Position numbers and translations under genes: made by a program
Shown: piece after piece, positions 36,813 through 47,864 of the stretch
Layout of the letters: every line of letters begins with the position of its first letter
Numbering within the stretch: position 1 is the stretch's first letter
Assembly: GCF_963678975.1 (NCBI RefSeq)
Contig: NC_089274.1
Location: 17,749,633-17,813,632, forward strand
Length of the DNA: 64,000 nucleotides
Reading direction: 5' to 3'
Origin: Dysidea avara
Lineage: Eukaryota; Porifera; Demospongiae; Dictyoceratida; Dysideidae
The notes under the pieces: generated by a model
Databases searched by the model: none
What the model was told of the DNA's origin: nothing
The model's input: the letters and a program-made list of their open reading frames with translations, nothing else

Positions 36813-37098
36813 GATGCAACAAGATTAGTACCACATATCTGGCCAGTGTTGCATTTATATAAATCTATATTAGGTAATAGTGATGAAAGGGGTAGTCCCA
36901 CAACCCATTTGCACAATAACTTTAAAGATTCTTGGAGCTCATGAGCTTAATCACAATGGATAATTTATCAATAATATTGATCATTGTTGTTTGCCCTCCG
37001 GCAAAGATGAAATTAACTGCATTTATCAGACTATTATATACGGCTATGGTACAGTGTTGTTGAGTTGTGACAACGCCCACGCTAATAATATAGCAAGC

Positions 37099-37175
37099 AT
37101 GTTCAAGGAGTTTGTGACAGAAAAACAGATAGAAGAAGTGAAGAAGAAGGGTCAAGAAGAGTGGGAGAAGGTTAG
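37099..37175 (+). CDS. PSME3IP1 (FAM192A/NIP30)-like N-terminal exon, orphan
   Basis: Codes M-F-K-E-F-V-T-E-K-Q-I-E-E then K-K-K-G-Q-E-E-W-E-K-V-R, followed by a possible AG|GTTATG donor. The F-V-x-E...Q-E-E-W-E-K-V-R core resembles the start of the NIP30 domain of PSME3IP1, a nuclear partner of the PA28-gamma proteasome activator. No following exon was found. A 26-nt near-duplicate (AGAAG..AAGAAGAAGGGTCAAGAAGA) lies at about 39125-39151. The match is short and lysine/glutamate-rich, so chance or a relic is possible. Confidence 0.3.
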
Positions 37176-37674
37176 GTTATGTATACTTCAGTCAGTAGAT
37201 TTTCATATAATGAATATACAATACAAATGGAAGTATGTACATGTATATGATATCTAATTGCATATACGTATTACCAGGTAGTATTGAAATGTTTGTTTGT
37301 TTGTTTGCAATTGCATGTGCCTGTGCCTGGTAAACCATATATTGACTTGTAAATAAGGTTGCCCATAGGAACGTGAAATTTTGCTATGTACGTACATTAT
37401 ATCTGATACGACCAGTACTATTGCTTGGCAGACATGGCATTTATGACACGAGTACATATATGCATGTGCAACAGCTTGGTGTAATTTTAAAGTGATAGGT
37501 TAACACAAGAGGAGTAATGATTAGTCCAACTTGAGAATCTGGAAAGATGTACACTCCTTAACTTCTTACAGATTTGGATATAGCTTCATAAATAAAATAT
37601 CCAGGACTGTATGGTGTATGTTGGCATGGTGAGAAGTCAATGTAGCTATGTAGTTGGTTCTGTCAGAAACATGG

Positions 37675-37925
37675 AAGCCAAAAAGATGTGCTATCACTTA
37701 CACTGTACCAAACATGGGATTTGACTATCAGCCAGTACAATACCCATGGCAACTATAATTGTTACAGTAACACTATCAGTAGTAGTTAGGATACCAGGAG
37801 GTATCAGTTGGACTTGGTCTCCAGTAGAAAAAAGGATCTAAAACAGTAAGAGAACATGTGATCCTGTGATTGTAGAATAGTTTTCTATCCATTGATCAGA
37901 GGAGTCGGTCAGGAAGAATGTTTTG
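37675..37925 (-). pseudogene. WGSCH family relic (copy 8)
   Basis: Minus strand. The N-terminal half of exon 2 is recognisable at nucleotide level: GATCAATGGATAGAAAACTA, TCTACAATCACAGGATCACA, CTACTGGAGACC, GTCCAACTGATACCTCCTGG, GTGTTACTGTAACAATTATA, TTGCCATGGG and GGCTGATAG. Internal deletions and frameshifts; no exon 1 and no C-terminal half. Sits between copies 7 and 9 in the same orientation. Confidence 0.75.
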
Positions 37926-38329
37926 TTTTTCATGTACCTAGATAAGTGTATGTAAATATGCTGCCATTACATATATACTAACTTCCATTAGCAATTTAGC
38001 AAATAGCAATTAATGTTCTAGCCAGTCCAGAAAGATCAAATCACCACAGGGTCTTCTGCTGCATTGGCTGAATTTTTATGTTAAGGGTTTACTGAGCATC
38101 CTGTATTCACAGCCTCCCTATAGTGGAATAGTACTGATGTCTCCTTACATACTAGTACTGACTGTATAATGTACACATTGGTGTAATACATGAAATGTGT
38201 TGACAATCTGCTATTGATGACTTATTGCTAAAATGCAACCATGCAGAAGCTTTATAGTAAAGTCCCTGCACTATATATTTATCATAAGTAAATGATTCTG
38301 AAAACTTAGTATGAAGAGTTCATAGTAGC

Positions 38330-38693
38330 CAGCGGCGGAGCAAGTAGTTAATATGAGGGGGGGCTGGGCTGACCCAGACTTATTTCTATAGTTTGGTAAG
38401 GTGAGACCAAAAAAGAAAAAGGTCACAACCAACTGACAAGAGCTTTCCACCTCACCAGCTACCATTTCTAACTGATCAACTACATAAAAATCCTTACATA
38501 GCTCGCCACACACTGACTACTTTATTAGAGTGACTGCTCTATTAGAGTATCTCGATCTTTATCACGGTTTTCAGCCCCACTCCAAGAAAGATAATTTCGG
38601 TGTGATATCATTCTGAGGGCTCAGCAGACCGAGGGGGGCTTCAGCCCCCTAGCCCCCCCCCCCCCCCCCCCCCCCCCCCCATGATAGTAGCTA
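38330..38693. mobile_element. Non-autonomous hAT-type element with perfect 8-bp duplication
   Basis: Starts CAGCGGCGGAGC and is flanked by ATAGTAGC on both sides (38322-38329 and 38694-38701). The interior shares AAAAAGGTCACAACC and CTGCTCTATTAGAGTATCTC with the element at 46111. The right side has GGGGGCTTCAGCCCCC and a run of 38 C (38653-38690), an expansion of the usual C-rich end. Confidence 0.8.
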
Positions 38694-38701
38694 TTCATTT
38701 T

Positions 38702-40466
38702 TACACTTTTTAAGTAGTAATCTTAATTGTGTTATATGCCAGTGGTGCTAAATTATTTACTATAGTTACACATATGTATATTCACAAACTTTCAAGGATG
38801 TATGCAGCTACATGTAGCTTCTGAAGTAAATATTGGATTTTTATTTATAAAAATGCTCATACATAATTTATCAGAGAACATTTGCTTTAAGGGTTTGTTT
38901 GAAGTAGAGTATGTATGTTGATACATAGTGTCTTCAAGAACAGTAAGTTGAATCTCAGTAGCATACACAGTGCAACACATTTCATTTAGAGAAAAAAAGA
39001 TGCATAGCTGATTATTGTCCAAACATGCTGCTACCCAACACAGAAACCAGCCTGATATCTTATGTGAATGTTATTAAAGAAACACAGAAGTACTAGTAGA
39101 GATAAAGCAGTTTAATACTTACTAAGAAGTAAAGAAGAAGGGTCAAGAAGATTTGCCATACTTACTTACTTTTATACCATGCAATGTTTTACATCAAATG
39201 ATAACACTTACTAATTTTATTTTTACAATAGCTTAATTTAACCTGTGGTTACCACTTTTTTTTTTTTTTTTAAAGTTTCAACTCGGTACTTAGTAGTAGG
39301 CACTGACTTACCTTAGAAAATTGAAAGTTTTGAGTATGCTAGCATGCTGACATCAGTACAACTGGTGTGGTGATTGCAAACATAGACAGACTAGACACCA
39401 TACTTATCTATGCCAATGTAATCTGAAAGACAATGCATCATCTCTCACCAAGAATATTAAATGCACATCAACTTTCATAATGCCCATATGTGTTACTCCT
39501 TCTTTCCTAGTAGCTATAAACAAGAGGAAGTGTTATATGTAGATAAATGAATTAATGAAGTTGAAATTTTGCTACCTTGGTTGTTCCACCATGAGTACTA
39601 TTGCATTAGCGGCATTCTAACACATTCTGGTTAGTTTTTGTATACTGTATAGATGCTACTTCATTGAGCTTACATTCCCCATCCTGGTAGTACCCGCCTA
39701 TTTCCCATTCCTGGTCTTGTTCCTCAACTTCCTACTACCAGTTTTACCCACCCTTGTTAAAGTTATTTGTCCACTTTACATGCAGATTGTTGACGTTCTA
39801 CTTTCCCTTGCGGTAAACATGCTTGACTTGGCAAGCCAGATTAACTGAAATATCTTACTGGCACCATCCACATGCATGTCAAGTTACAATCCATGTGATA
39901 TTTTAATTGTTTTGTCACAGACATAGCAGACAGCATACATGCCAACTTCTTGGTTCTATTTTTAAATTTTGGTTTACTGCTATACTCTATATATGGCTTA
40001 CAGACAAGTTTATTAGGTAATGCAATAGATATATAGCACCAATGAAAAGCTGTATACTGTATTACAGGTAACCTGTAAGTATGCACAACTATTTTATGCA
40101 TGTGCTTCTCCTTAGATGCATGTGACATGCATTTTGTAGCATTTGAGCTGCAGCTTTCTACACCATGATAGTAGCAGTAGTGGTAACTACGTGTGTTTTA
40201 ATGTCCTTTCCTAGATATCTGGATATAGTGATTGTATTTGTTAATGCTGACAATAATTAATGTGCAGCAACATCATGCCAACATGCAGGCATACACTGAT
40301 ATATCATAAACCCTGTTATGATGATATGAAATGTACATGTAGTGTGTACTATGTCAGGAAAGGAACAAAAAATAGTATTAGTAAGTGTATGAAAATATAG
40401 CCACAAAAGTGTCTAATTAAACATTATTCCATGAATGTGCCACACTACACATTAATTATGTTGCTA
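38702..40466. other. AT-rich spacer
   Basis: T18 tract near 39252. Contains the short near-duplicate of the PSME3IP1-like exon at about 39125. No exon supported. Confidence 0.4.
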
Positions 40467-41890
40467 TTATTCCAGTTTAGTATTTACTGTGATATACTTG
40501 ATGTGATATTGTTCGCGTGACTCATGACGATGCATCTCAAAGTACAAACTCTTGGTCATGTCTAGTTTACGTTGATAATTAGCAATATTAGTGTAACCTT
40601 CATCATGGCAGGATCCCCATTGTTCAGTTGGCCTGAATTGCATTTTGGCTTCACTGGAATATTTTCTTGAAGCCACTAAAGGGCCAATGACATGATTTAC
40701 ATTTTGAAAGAGTCCAGTACTGTTGTCTGCCTCAATGTGTTGACATGGTGATTAGTTGGTTTGATCAATAAGAAAGAAACCAACAAATGATTGCCCATCA
40801 CTTATACCAAATACATGCAGGATCATGGTCTCTGCTATCAGCCAGTACAGTATCCATGGCAACTGTGATTGTTACAGTAACACTATCAGTAGCTGTTAGG
40901 ATACCAGGAGGTATCAGTTGGACTTGTAGAGCAAGTTGCCAGAGGTCTCCAGTAGTAGGAAGAATCTCGAAGTACTGAGGGTGGAGAGCATATAGTCCAG
41001 TAATGGTAGAATAGTTTTGTATCCATTGAGGAGTCGTCAGTTGATGGTAGGGTAGGATGGCTTGCCTCACACATACCTAGGAATAATACATAAGTAAAAC
41101 TTTCAAATACTATAGATTCCAACTTCTTGCATGCATGGCAATGCATATTAAGGTGCCATAGTATAGCTTAGCCTACAGAGGAGGATTTAGGGAAGGGGCC
41201 ATGCCCTACACCTTCAGTAACTCCTTAACAGTCTTGCTGATTGTGCATACCTAACACTTATATATTCAAATCTGTTCTTGATAAATTGCTATCCATACAG
41301 GCACATAGCACAACGGGAACATCATCATATCACTGTGTAAAACTCACAGGATGAGTATGTAGCTAAACGTAGATAATTATACAATCAGTTATAGTCTTTG
41401 GGGAAGAGGTGAGCAGATAAATCAACATGGGAAACTAGGAGGACTAGAGACCCTCACATTAAAGATTTATAGAACAGCCATGTACTCTAATAAAACAGTC
41501 AAGAGTAGCATAATCATAGGCAACTATTTAACTGTTTACCAGTTTAAATATTCTAAACAGAGTTGCCAACTCCATTTACACCCTGAAATTTTCTGAAGGT
41601 GGAACTCATACAATTCGTGTTGTGTGATAATATTCATTGTCAAATCTAAGCAACTTAGTAATCGTCTCTTTAGAGCTAGGCATTCTACTGAACACTTTTG
41701 ATACTACAACTACTCTTAGAAGGATGTAAGCTGCATAATTAATCTTTAGGTTGCCATTTTTGGTGAATAATACATTATTATTATGTGCCATACTTATTAA
41801 TGATATTAAACCTATAGTAATACCAAGACTTTATATATTATAAAGCAAAAGAGCTCCCTTGCTTATATATATGAACTCTTGTTTATTATT

Positions 41891-42164
41891 ATCCACACAA
41901 AAACAGCCAAGCTGTGAAAAAATGGTGCGGCCTTAAAAAGCCTGGGTGAAAAAAGTTGTGAAATCAAAGATGGCGGCCAAGAAATGGCTGCAATGATGTT
42001 AATGCTAATAAATTTTAACAATGCACACAGCCATTATTAAAACTTTTTAGCATTAACATCATTGCAGCCATTTCTTGGCCGCCACCTTTGATTTCACAAC
42101 TTTTTTCACCCAGGCTTTTTAAGGCCGCACCATTTTTTCACAGCTTGGCTGTTTTTGTGTGGAT
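41891..42164. mobile_element. MITE-D, full-length foldback in intron 1 of WGSCH copy 9
   Basis: 274 nt with arms of about 115 nt that are nearly perfect complements. Ends ATCCACACAAAAACAGCCAA / complement; inner arm GTGCGGCC, AAGTTGTGAAATCAAAG and GGCCAAGAAATGGCTGCAAT. Diverged copies or arms lie at 29207, 46859, 54940 and 56965. Confidence 0.9.
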
Positions 42165-42514
42165 TTCACTCTTTTTTGTACTTTATAAGGCCCCAAAACC
42201 AGCCTGTGGCTGACTTTGAGGTTTGTTTTCACTCACATTTCTTCTTTTCTATGTAGATACAATGATGATTATTGAAGACAGACTTATAAATGTATTTCAT
42301 TGCATGATTTAATTCAATATTTGACAATGTTATTGTAATACTCTAATAGAGTGCACATTTTTTGAGGACTTCTAATAGAACATACATAGAATGTTCTAGA
42401 ACAATCTAGTACTTCTATTGGTAGATCTATGAAATTACAAACGTTTGATTATGAGCAGATTTCAATTAGAAATTTCATTTATAAAGCAGAAATTAAGTGA
42501 AGTGATCAGCCAAG

Positions 42515-42590
42515 GTAGCAGTGGTTCAGTGGTTAAGGATGCAGGTGTTAGGTATGGAGGTCCCTGGTTCGAACTCTGGTAAGTTTTTTT
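42515..42590 (+). repeat. tRNA-like SINE head (pol III A and B boxes)
   Basis: A-box TGGTTCAGTGG at 42522 and B-box GGTTCGAACTC at 42566 are spaced as in tRNA genes and followed by a T8 run at 42584-42591, a possible pol III terminator. T-arm pairing is imperfect and there is no acceptor stem, so I call it a tRNA-derived SINE or pseudo-tRNA, not a functional tRNA. Confidence 0.6.
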
Positions 42591-43163
42591 TCGACATTTT
42601 TTGCACACCTTTTTACCCCGCGGTGACTGTTCTATTAGAGTATTTCGATCCCGCGATTTTACACATGCTTAGTTTTTGCTTTATAACTTTGTCGCTGTAA
42701 CTCTATTACTATTCAAACTATCAAAAGGCACTGCTACGATGACCAGCCTATCTATACACCAATTTTCAAGCTATTTTTATACTTGGTTTACCCTGTATCC
42801 GTGACAGAACTTTGATCTTTTTTTACGTGAATAAACGCTCATAACTCCTTGAATATTACTCAGATTCAGAACAAACTTAGTACGTGAATCCGCAGTTACA
42901 CGCTCTTCATTTGTGCCAAACGTGGCAATCGAGTTACACGTTTGCATTTTATAGTAATTTTTGCTAAGTGTGCGAAAAGGCTTTCTTGGCCTTGATATAC
43001 AGCAAGTAATCTCCTATATAGTTATAAATAGCTGAGCACCCAATGATCAGCAAATACATGTAGGCACATATACCTTCTTATTGGCTAATACTTCATCAGG
43101 AAAGCAACTTATTCCCAGCATCACAGATACTACCACCACTAACATGATGCATGAACTTTATAG

Positions 43164-43659
43164 TTGTACAGCTTACTGCACAAACATGAGATTATGTATG
43201 AAATCATTGAAATGCTGCATGTGTATGGCATAGTCCCACACATCTCTGGTGGTTTCCCTGTAGCATCGCTACCAAGACCAAGTACTGACAATGGCCCTAA
43301 CAATGACACCTTCACCTACCCCAGACAGCTGACATGGTTGAGAAAACTATATTGTCCACATGTCACCTGCTGATCTGTTCTCCATACAACCCACCAGGGT
43401 GAGCGAGATTATTGAGGATATGCCCCACACTGGAGCACCCTCTGTGGTCGAGAGCAATAACCAAATCCGGACCGATGACCTGCCACCCCCCACATCGGCA
43501 AATGTCACTGTAAATCTAACCACATTCTTAAACAAATTTCGTACAAACATGCTCCAAGCTCTGTACAATATTCACGATATCACAAATGACTGTCTATCTA
43601 CACATCTGAACATCACTACACACAGAAACAATAACCAATGTCTGCAGATCATTTATTGA
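43164..43659 (+). other. Unassigned overlapping open frames, C-rich composition
   Basis: Two overlapping frames (43164-43373 and 43360-43659) show more proline and serine, and higher C content, than flanking DNA (D-L-P-P-P-T-S-A-N-V-T-V-N-L). I recognise no domain. Possibly a fragment of a mobile-element ORF or of an expressed transcript; start and splice sites are unclear. Confidence 0.2.
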
Positions 43660-44940
43660 CTTGATGGGTCCACCTGTATAGACCTACAAGTTGTCTATGA
43701 CCCCCTCCATCAACTGGTCAATAGTCACTATTAAAAGAAAGTCAAGAACCACATTAAACTGATCTGTATAATAGTGTTTTAGATGTGCACAGACAACTGA
43801 ACATATAATGAATTATTCCATAGAAAGAATTATAGACTTTCTAGTTAAATCAATAAGCTGGATGACCCTATACATGACACACAAATTCTCACCTGATACA
43901 CCAAGTGAGACCACCTGTCTCCAGAATACTCTAAGAAGTAGCATCCCGGATGATAACACACAACACAGCCGCCTCACACCTGTACAGCACTCGCCATAAC
44001 AGACACTTCACAAGACCCATTGGGTTGTACTCAACTATCCAATTTGTCTGACAGTACTGACACCATCAATGGTCCTAGGCATAATAGAAAATCACTGAGA
44101 GATCAATAACTCCACACTTTAATTTGCACATATATATATCTGTAAGAATATGTCTGCACAAATAATTCAAATGATCCCCAAATTGTTATGGGAACAGGTG
44201 ATAGTGTAAAGGTCTAGGAACTGACTGTTCGTGGATAGGTCCCCCACTGTCATGTCCCTGCTGTAACTTCTCTAGATGGCCATCCTACTTCTGTAGATGG
44301 TGTCTAGTTTAGTGCAACCTGTCTCCATCAGAGGCCCTAATAATACAATGACAATAACAATGACAACACTAAGTACTTGGTCATCACATACCAACATGAC
44401 CAAGTTCTCCATATTCTTATTCTTCTGGCCTCTAAACTTGTGGATAAATTTGTCAGCTATTCATCTAACCACATGTGTATGTTACATGTGTATGTTAACT
44501 GGCCAGGCTTATGAGCAAGTGAGGACTTCAAGCAATTGTCCCATCAAACCTACTCATTACCTAGTTACAACACTCTATATAGCTTCACTGGAACTTAATT
44601 TGCCTTTATAGACTCAGAACATAATTTCAAGAAAGCTATAGATCTAAAAAGTAAAACAAAACTAAGTACATAAAACTACTTACAGAATTGGATCATTTAC
44701 AAATTACAGAATTGGACCGTTTATGAAACAGTTGAAATTAGTGTGCTAGAACACTACCGTCTGTCATGATCAAACCTTCCATCAGAAAAGCTGTACAGTA
44801 CTTGTCAAGCATGCATGGTGATGTATATAGGGAGTTTGAATTTCAGCTTGTTACACTTTTACACTTTTCACTCTGGCTAACCTTTTGGTACAACCTTTCT
44901 TCTGTTATGTATTCTTTTCCTTTCTTAGTACCATTTCATG
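43660..44940. other. Spacer
   Basis: No supported exon. C-rich character continues to about 44350. Confidence 0.35.
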
Positions 44941-44943
44941 TAG

Positions 44944-44946
<3 letters not shown>

Positions 44947-45029
<83 letters not shown>
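44947..45029 (+). repeat. (CT)n(AT)n microsatellite
   Basis: About 44 nt of CT followed by about 40 nt of AT. Long frames through it are artefacts. Confidence 0.95.
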
Positions 45030-45031
<2 letters not shown>

Positions 45032-45109
45032 CAACTTTTTTTAAACACCAATATTTTCTCTCTTAGCATTTTGTACCTGCCATAGGCAATAATACTGAGA
45101 GCTTGATTT

Positions 45110-45340
45110 ATTATTTGGTCTAGATACATGTATCATTCATACAATTATGCATTTTCCCAAGGCTGGCTTGTGATTGGCTTTGGGGCTCAGTACCTGTTGC
45201 CATTATTATAACAACACATTATAGTTATGTTACTTTATTTCTTCATAATATTTCTGTTCTGCAACATCAGAGAATAACAGCCTTATGTGCACATAATGTA
45301 CTGTACAATAGATGAGTGTTCTATTAGAGTCATTATCTCA
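45110..45340 (+). repeat. Dispersed repeat C copy 2
   Basis: TATTTGGTCTAGATACATGT, TTGTGATTGGCTTTGGGGC, CAGTACCTGTTGCC, then CTGCAACATCAGAGAATAAC, ACATAATGTACTGTACAATA and GATGAGTGTTCTATTAGAGT. The second half matches 57280-57390, so repeat C includes one copy of the TTCTATTAGAGT motif. Confidence 0.7.
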
Positions 45341-45491
45341 ATTATGGAGATGACTGTTGCTACTTATCCATGTTGTATCTACTGCTGAAATATTAGCTGA
45401 CTGTCCATCTGTCAGATTAACGGTGCATGTACACAAGCCAATATTTTCTCGACACACCCATCAATGGTCATATGAAACCAACAAGTGTATA

Positions 45492-45680
45492 CAGTGGAAC
45501 CTCTCTAATACAGACATTTTGGGACCCAGAAGTTTTGGCCACATTTTGTTGTAATATAGAGGTTTTCCTCTTTCAGAGGTACAAAGTGTAATGACCAGAC
45601 CAAAATTTTTGTCCTTATTATGGACTTTTTTTTTCTATTGTGACCTTAATTTGGGGAGTTTGTTAAGAGAGGTTCCACTG
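45492..45680. mobile_element. pogo-like MITE with TA duplication
   Basis: Ends CAGTGGAACCTCTCTAATAC and, reverse-complemented, CAGTGGAACCTCTCTTAACA. Flanked by TA on both sides (45490-45491, 45681-45682). 189 nt with no ORF. Termini beginning CAGTGGAACCTC are characteristic of Tc1/mariner pogo/Tigger-type elements. Confidence 0.85.
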
Positions 45681-46110
45681 TAATTATGAAGAATGCATAA
45701 TCTATAGATTCTTATAAGCTGTTGAGGTTTGGATCACAATAACTCTATCTCATACTTTCCTTCCCCATTCTATCTATTAAAAGCAGCATTTTAGATTAGT
45801 CAGGTATACAATCACTTTAGGTGAATAATTTCTGACAGAGATATCCAAATCAACTATCAACGTCAACCTAAAGTCCCATCAGAATGGTATGCACATTCCG
45901 TATTAATTCTGTTGAGAATCAATCTAAATACATAATATGCATTCCAGCTGGTTCTTAAGGTAAGTGCATTACACCACTACTCTACCACCTGATACCATGA
46001 AGTTAATATTTCCTTGATTCGAATTACAAGGTGTACTTGTATTCTATTTGTAACCAATGAAATGCTAATGAAAGTCCAACACAATTATTACACTATGCAG
46101 TGACCATAGA

Positions 46111-46468
46111 CAGGGCCGCCCAGAGAAATTAAGGGGCCCAGGGCAAAGAGTTAAAGTGGGGCCCCAGAGGCAAGGAGGTTTCCATTCTGAATCACAACTT
46201 CACCCAAGTTATAAGTTGAAAACCAAAAAAAAAAAAAAAAAAGTCACAACCTCTTGACAATGACATATCTCCTTATCTATATAGCTTGTTACACTGCTCC
46301 TCTGAAGAGTACTGTGACTGCTCTATTAGAGTATTTATATCTGACTGCTCTATTAGAGTATATCGATCTTTTAAACAGGTATTCAAGGGGCCCTTCATGG
46401 GACCTCCTGGGGTCCTTTTCAGGTCGGGTCCAGGGCAAAATGCCCCAGTTCCCCCCCCCTGTGGGCGG
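46111..46468. mobile_element. Non-autonomous hAT-type element related to the one at 38330
   Basis: Left terminus CAGGGCCGCCCAGAG preceded by ACCATAGA. The right terminus TGGGCGG runs into CCATAGA, giving a 7-nt remnant duplication with the last bases of the element lost. Interior: (A)17, AAGTCACAACC, and two copies of GACTGCTCTATTAGAGTAT (46317 and 46343). Ends about 90 nt upstream of WGSCH copy 10. Confidence 0.65.
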
Positions 46469-46494
46469 CCATAGAAGTGTAAACTACAGCTGTC

Positions 46495-46503
46495 TATAAA
46501 AAG
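46495..46503 (+). promoter_or_regulatory. Probable TATA box of WGSCH copy 10
   Basis: TATAAAAAG 62 nt upstream of the exon 1 ATG, only about 27 nt beyond the end of a hAT-type element. Confidence 0.5.
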
Positions 46504-46556
46504 CTGTGCTTTGTAGAGTGGTGTATTGTACTGCACTATTTTATTGAAGCTGCAAC

Positions 46557-46811
46557 ATGTTGGTTATTGGAGTATTTGTACTACTGGGAATGACTTCTTT
46601 TCCTGCTGGAGTGTGTGCAACCAAGAAGGTGAGCTTGATTATCTGTTATTGGCACATAGTTGGACCACACTGTAAAAAATGAAGTGTGCCAGTCACACTG
46701 CAAAAGTGTGTCTATTACGACATTTATTGGTGTGTCAGACACACTTCATTGTTTACAGTACAAAGTTGATGAGGTTATATTAGACTTTTATATACCACTT
46801 CTGTTGATATG

Positions 46812-46861
<50 letters not shown>

Positions 46862-47864
46862 ACACAAAAACAGACAAGCTATCAAAAAGGGTGCAGCCTT
46901 TGATAGCCTAAGTGAAAAAAGTTGTGAAATCAAAGGTGGTGGCAAAGAAATGTATAAATTTTAATATTGGCTATGTGCATTATTAACATTATTTTATTAG
47001 CATCATTGGAAATGGCTTCCACTTTTAATTTCACAACCTTTTCTTCCAGGCTATTGAAGGCCGCACCCTTTTTTAACAGCCGTTTCTTTGTACTTTGTTA
47101 TTGCACTTGCTGTAGTTGATTTGTATGAATTTTTGCTGTTAGCACTGCATGTTGCCCTAGAGATGCACCCTTGTACAGCATTATAGTTGGCGTAATCCTT
47201 GAATAAAATTATTAATCATGTGTATAACTTTTGCAATTAGGTGTGTATAAAAGAAACCATTTTACCCTACTATCAACTGATGACACCTCAATGGATACAA
47301 GGTTATGCTACCATTAGTGGACCATATGAAGTTTTTCCACAGTATTTTGAGATCCTTAATACTACTGGAGATTGGTATCAAAATCATCTGCAAGTTCAGC
47401 TGGTACCTCCCGGAATCCTAAAAGCTGGTGACAGTGTTACTGTAACAATGATTATTGCCTTGGATACTGAACTGGCTGATAGTCAAGATCATGACATTGC
47501 ATTTGGTATAAGTGATAACACATCTTTTGTTGGGTTTACACAATTTGATAGAGCTGTTGACCTTGGGGTATCACCATGTCGCAGTATAGAGGGAGACCGG
47601 GACAATGGAATTCTTCAAAATAGGGTTATATTAAATGGTCCTTTAGTAGCATCAAGTATGTTTTCTAGTGAGACCAAATTACAAATCAGACCAGCTGAAC
47701 AATGGGGATCCTGCCACACAGAACACGATGAAGGATACACTAATATTGCTAATTATCAACGTATTCTAGATCTCAGCAATGGTTTGTTTCTTGAGATGTA
47801 TAGGAATCAGCCTCACGAAGTATATCGCATCAAGTACATTGCAACAGATGTTGAACTGGATTAA
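46557..47864 (+). CDS. WGSCH family secreted protein, copy 10 (intact, two exons)
   Basis: Exon 1 46557-46628 (24-residue signal peptide, cleavage expected after V-C-A; donor GTGAGC) and exon 2 47241-47864 (acceptor GCAATTAG) give 231 residues. Exon 2 has V-C-I-K-E-T-I-L-P-Y-Y-Q-L-M-T-P-Q-W, V-P-P-G-I-L, D-S-V-T-V-T, D-H-D-I-A-F-G-I-S-D, S-F-V-G-F, S-P-C-R, W-G-S-C-H-T-E-H-D-E-G, Y-T-N-I-A-N-Y and Y-R-I-K-Y-I, ending V-E-L-D. All three typical mature cysteines are present. The 612-nt intron carries an (AT)n run and a MITE-D copy. Most similar by eye to copy 11 at 60102 (shared signal peptide end A-T-K-K and I-A-T-D-V-E-L-D tail). Molecular function unknown. Confidence 0.88.
46814..46858 (+). 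repeat. (AT)n microsatellite in intron of copy 10
   Basis: About 45 nt of AT abutting the MITE-D copy. Confidence 0.95.
46859..47085. mobile_element. MITE-D copy in intron 1 of WGSCH copy 10
   Basis: CTACACAAAAACAGACAAGC, AAAAAGTTGTGAAATCAAAG at the left; TTTCACAACC, AAGGCCGCACCCTTTTTTAA and CAGCC at the right, in complement order. Diverged from the copy at 41891. Confidence 0.75.

Larger units (their letters stand above)
40467..43145 (-). pseudogene. WGSCH family copy 9 with 2.0-kb intron, frameshifted
   Basis: Minus strand. Exon 1 43074-43145 is an intact 24-residue signal peptide (M-L-V-V-V-V-S-V ... A-N-K-K) with a GTATAT donor. Exon 2 40467-41076 (acceptor TTCCTAG) is open through D-S-V-T-V-T and D-H-D-P-A. 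A 4-nt insertion (around 40812) then shifts the frame at F-G-I-S-D. Further on there is TAA in place of the N-Y codon and a 9-nt deletion turning C-H-T-E-H-D-E-G into C-H-D-E-G. The intron is far longer than in other copies because it holds a MITE-D foldback, a SINE-like unit and motif copies. Confidence 0.85.

Noticed and set aside
42515..42590. Functional tRNA gene
   Set aside because: A and B boxes are present, but T-stem pairing is broken and no acceptor stem closes.
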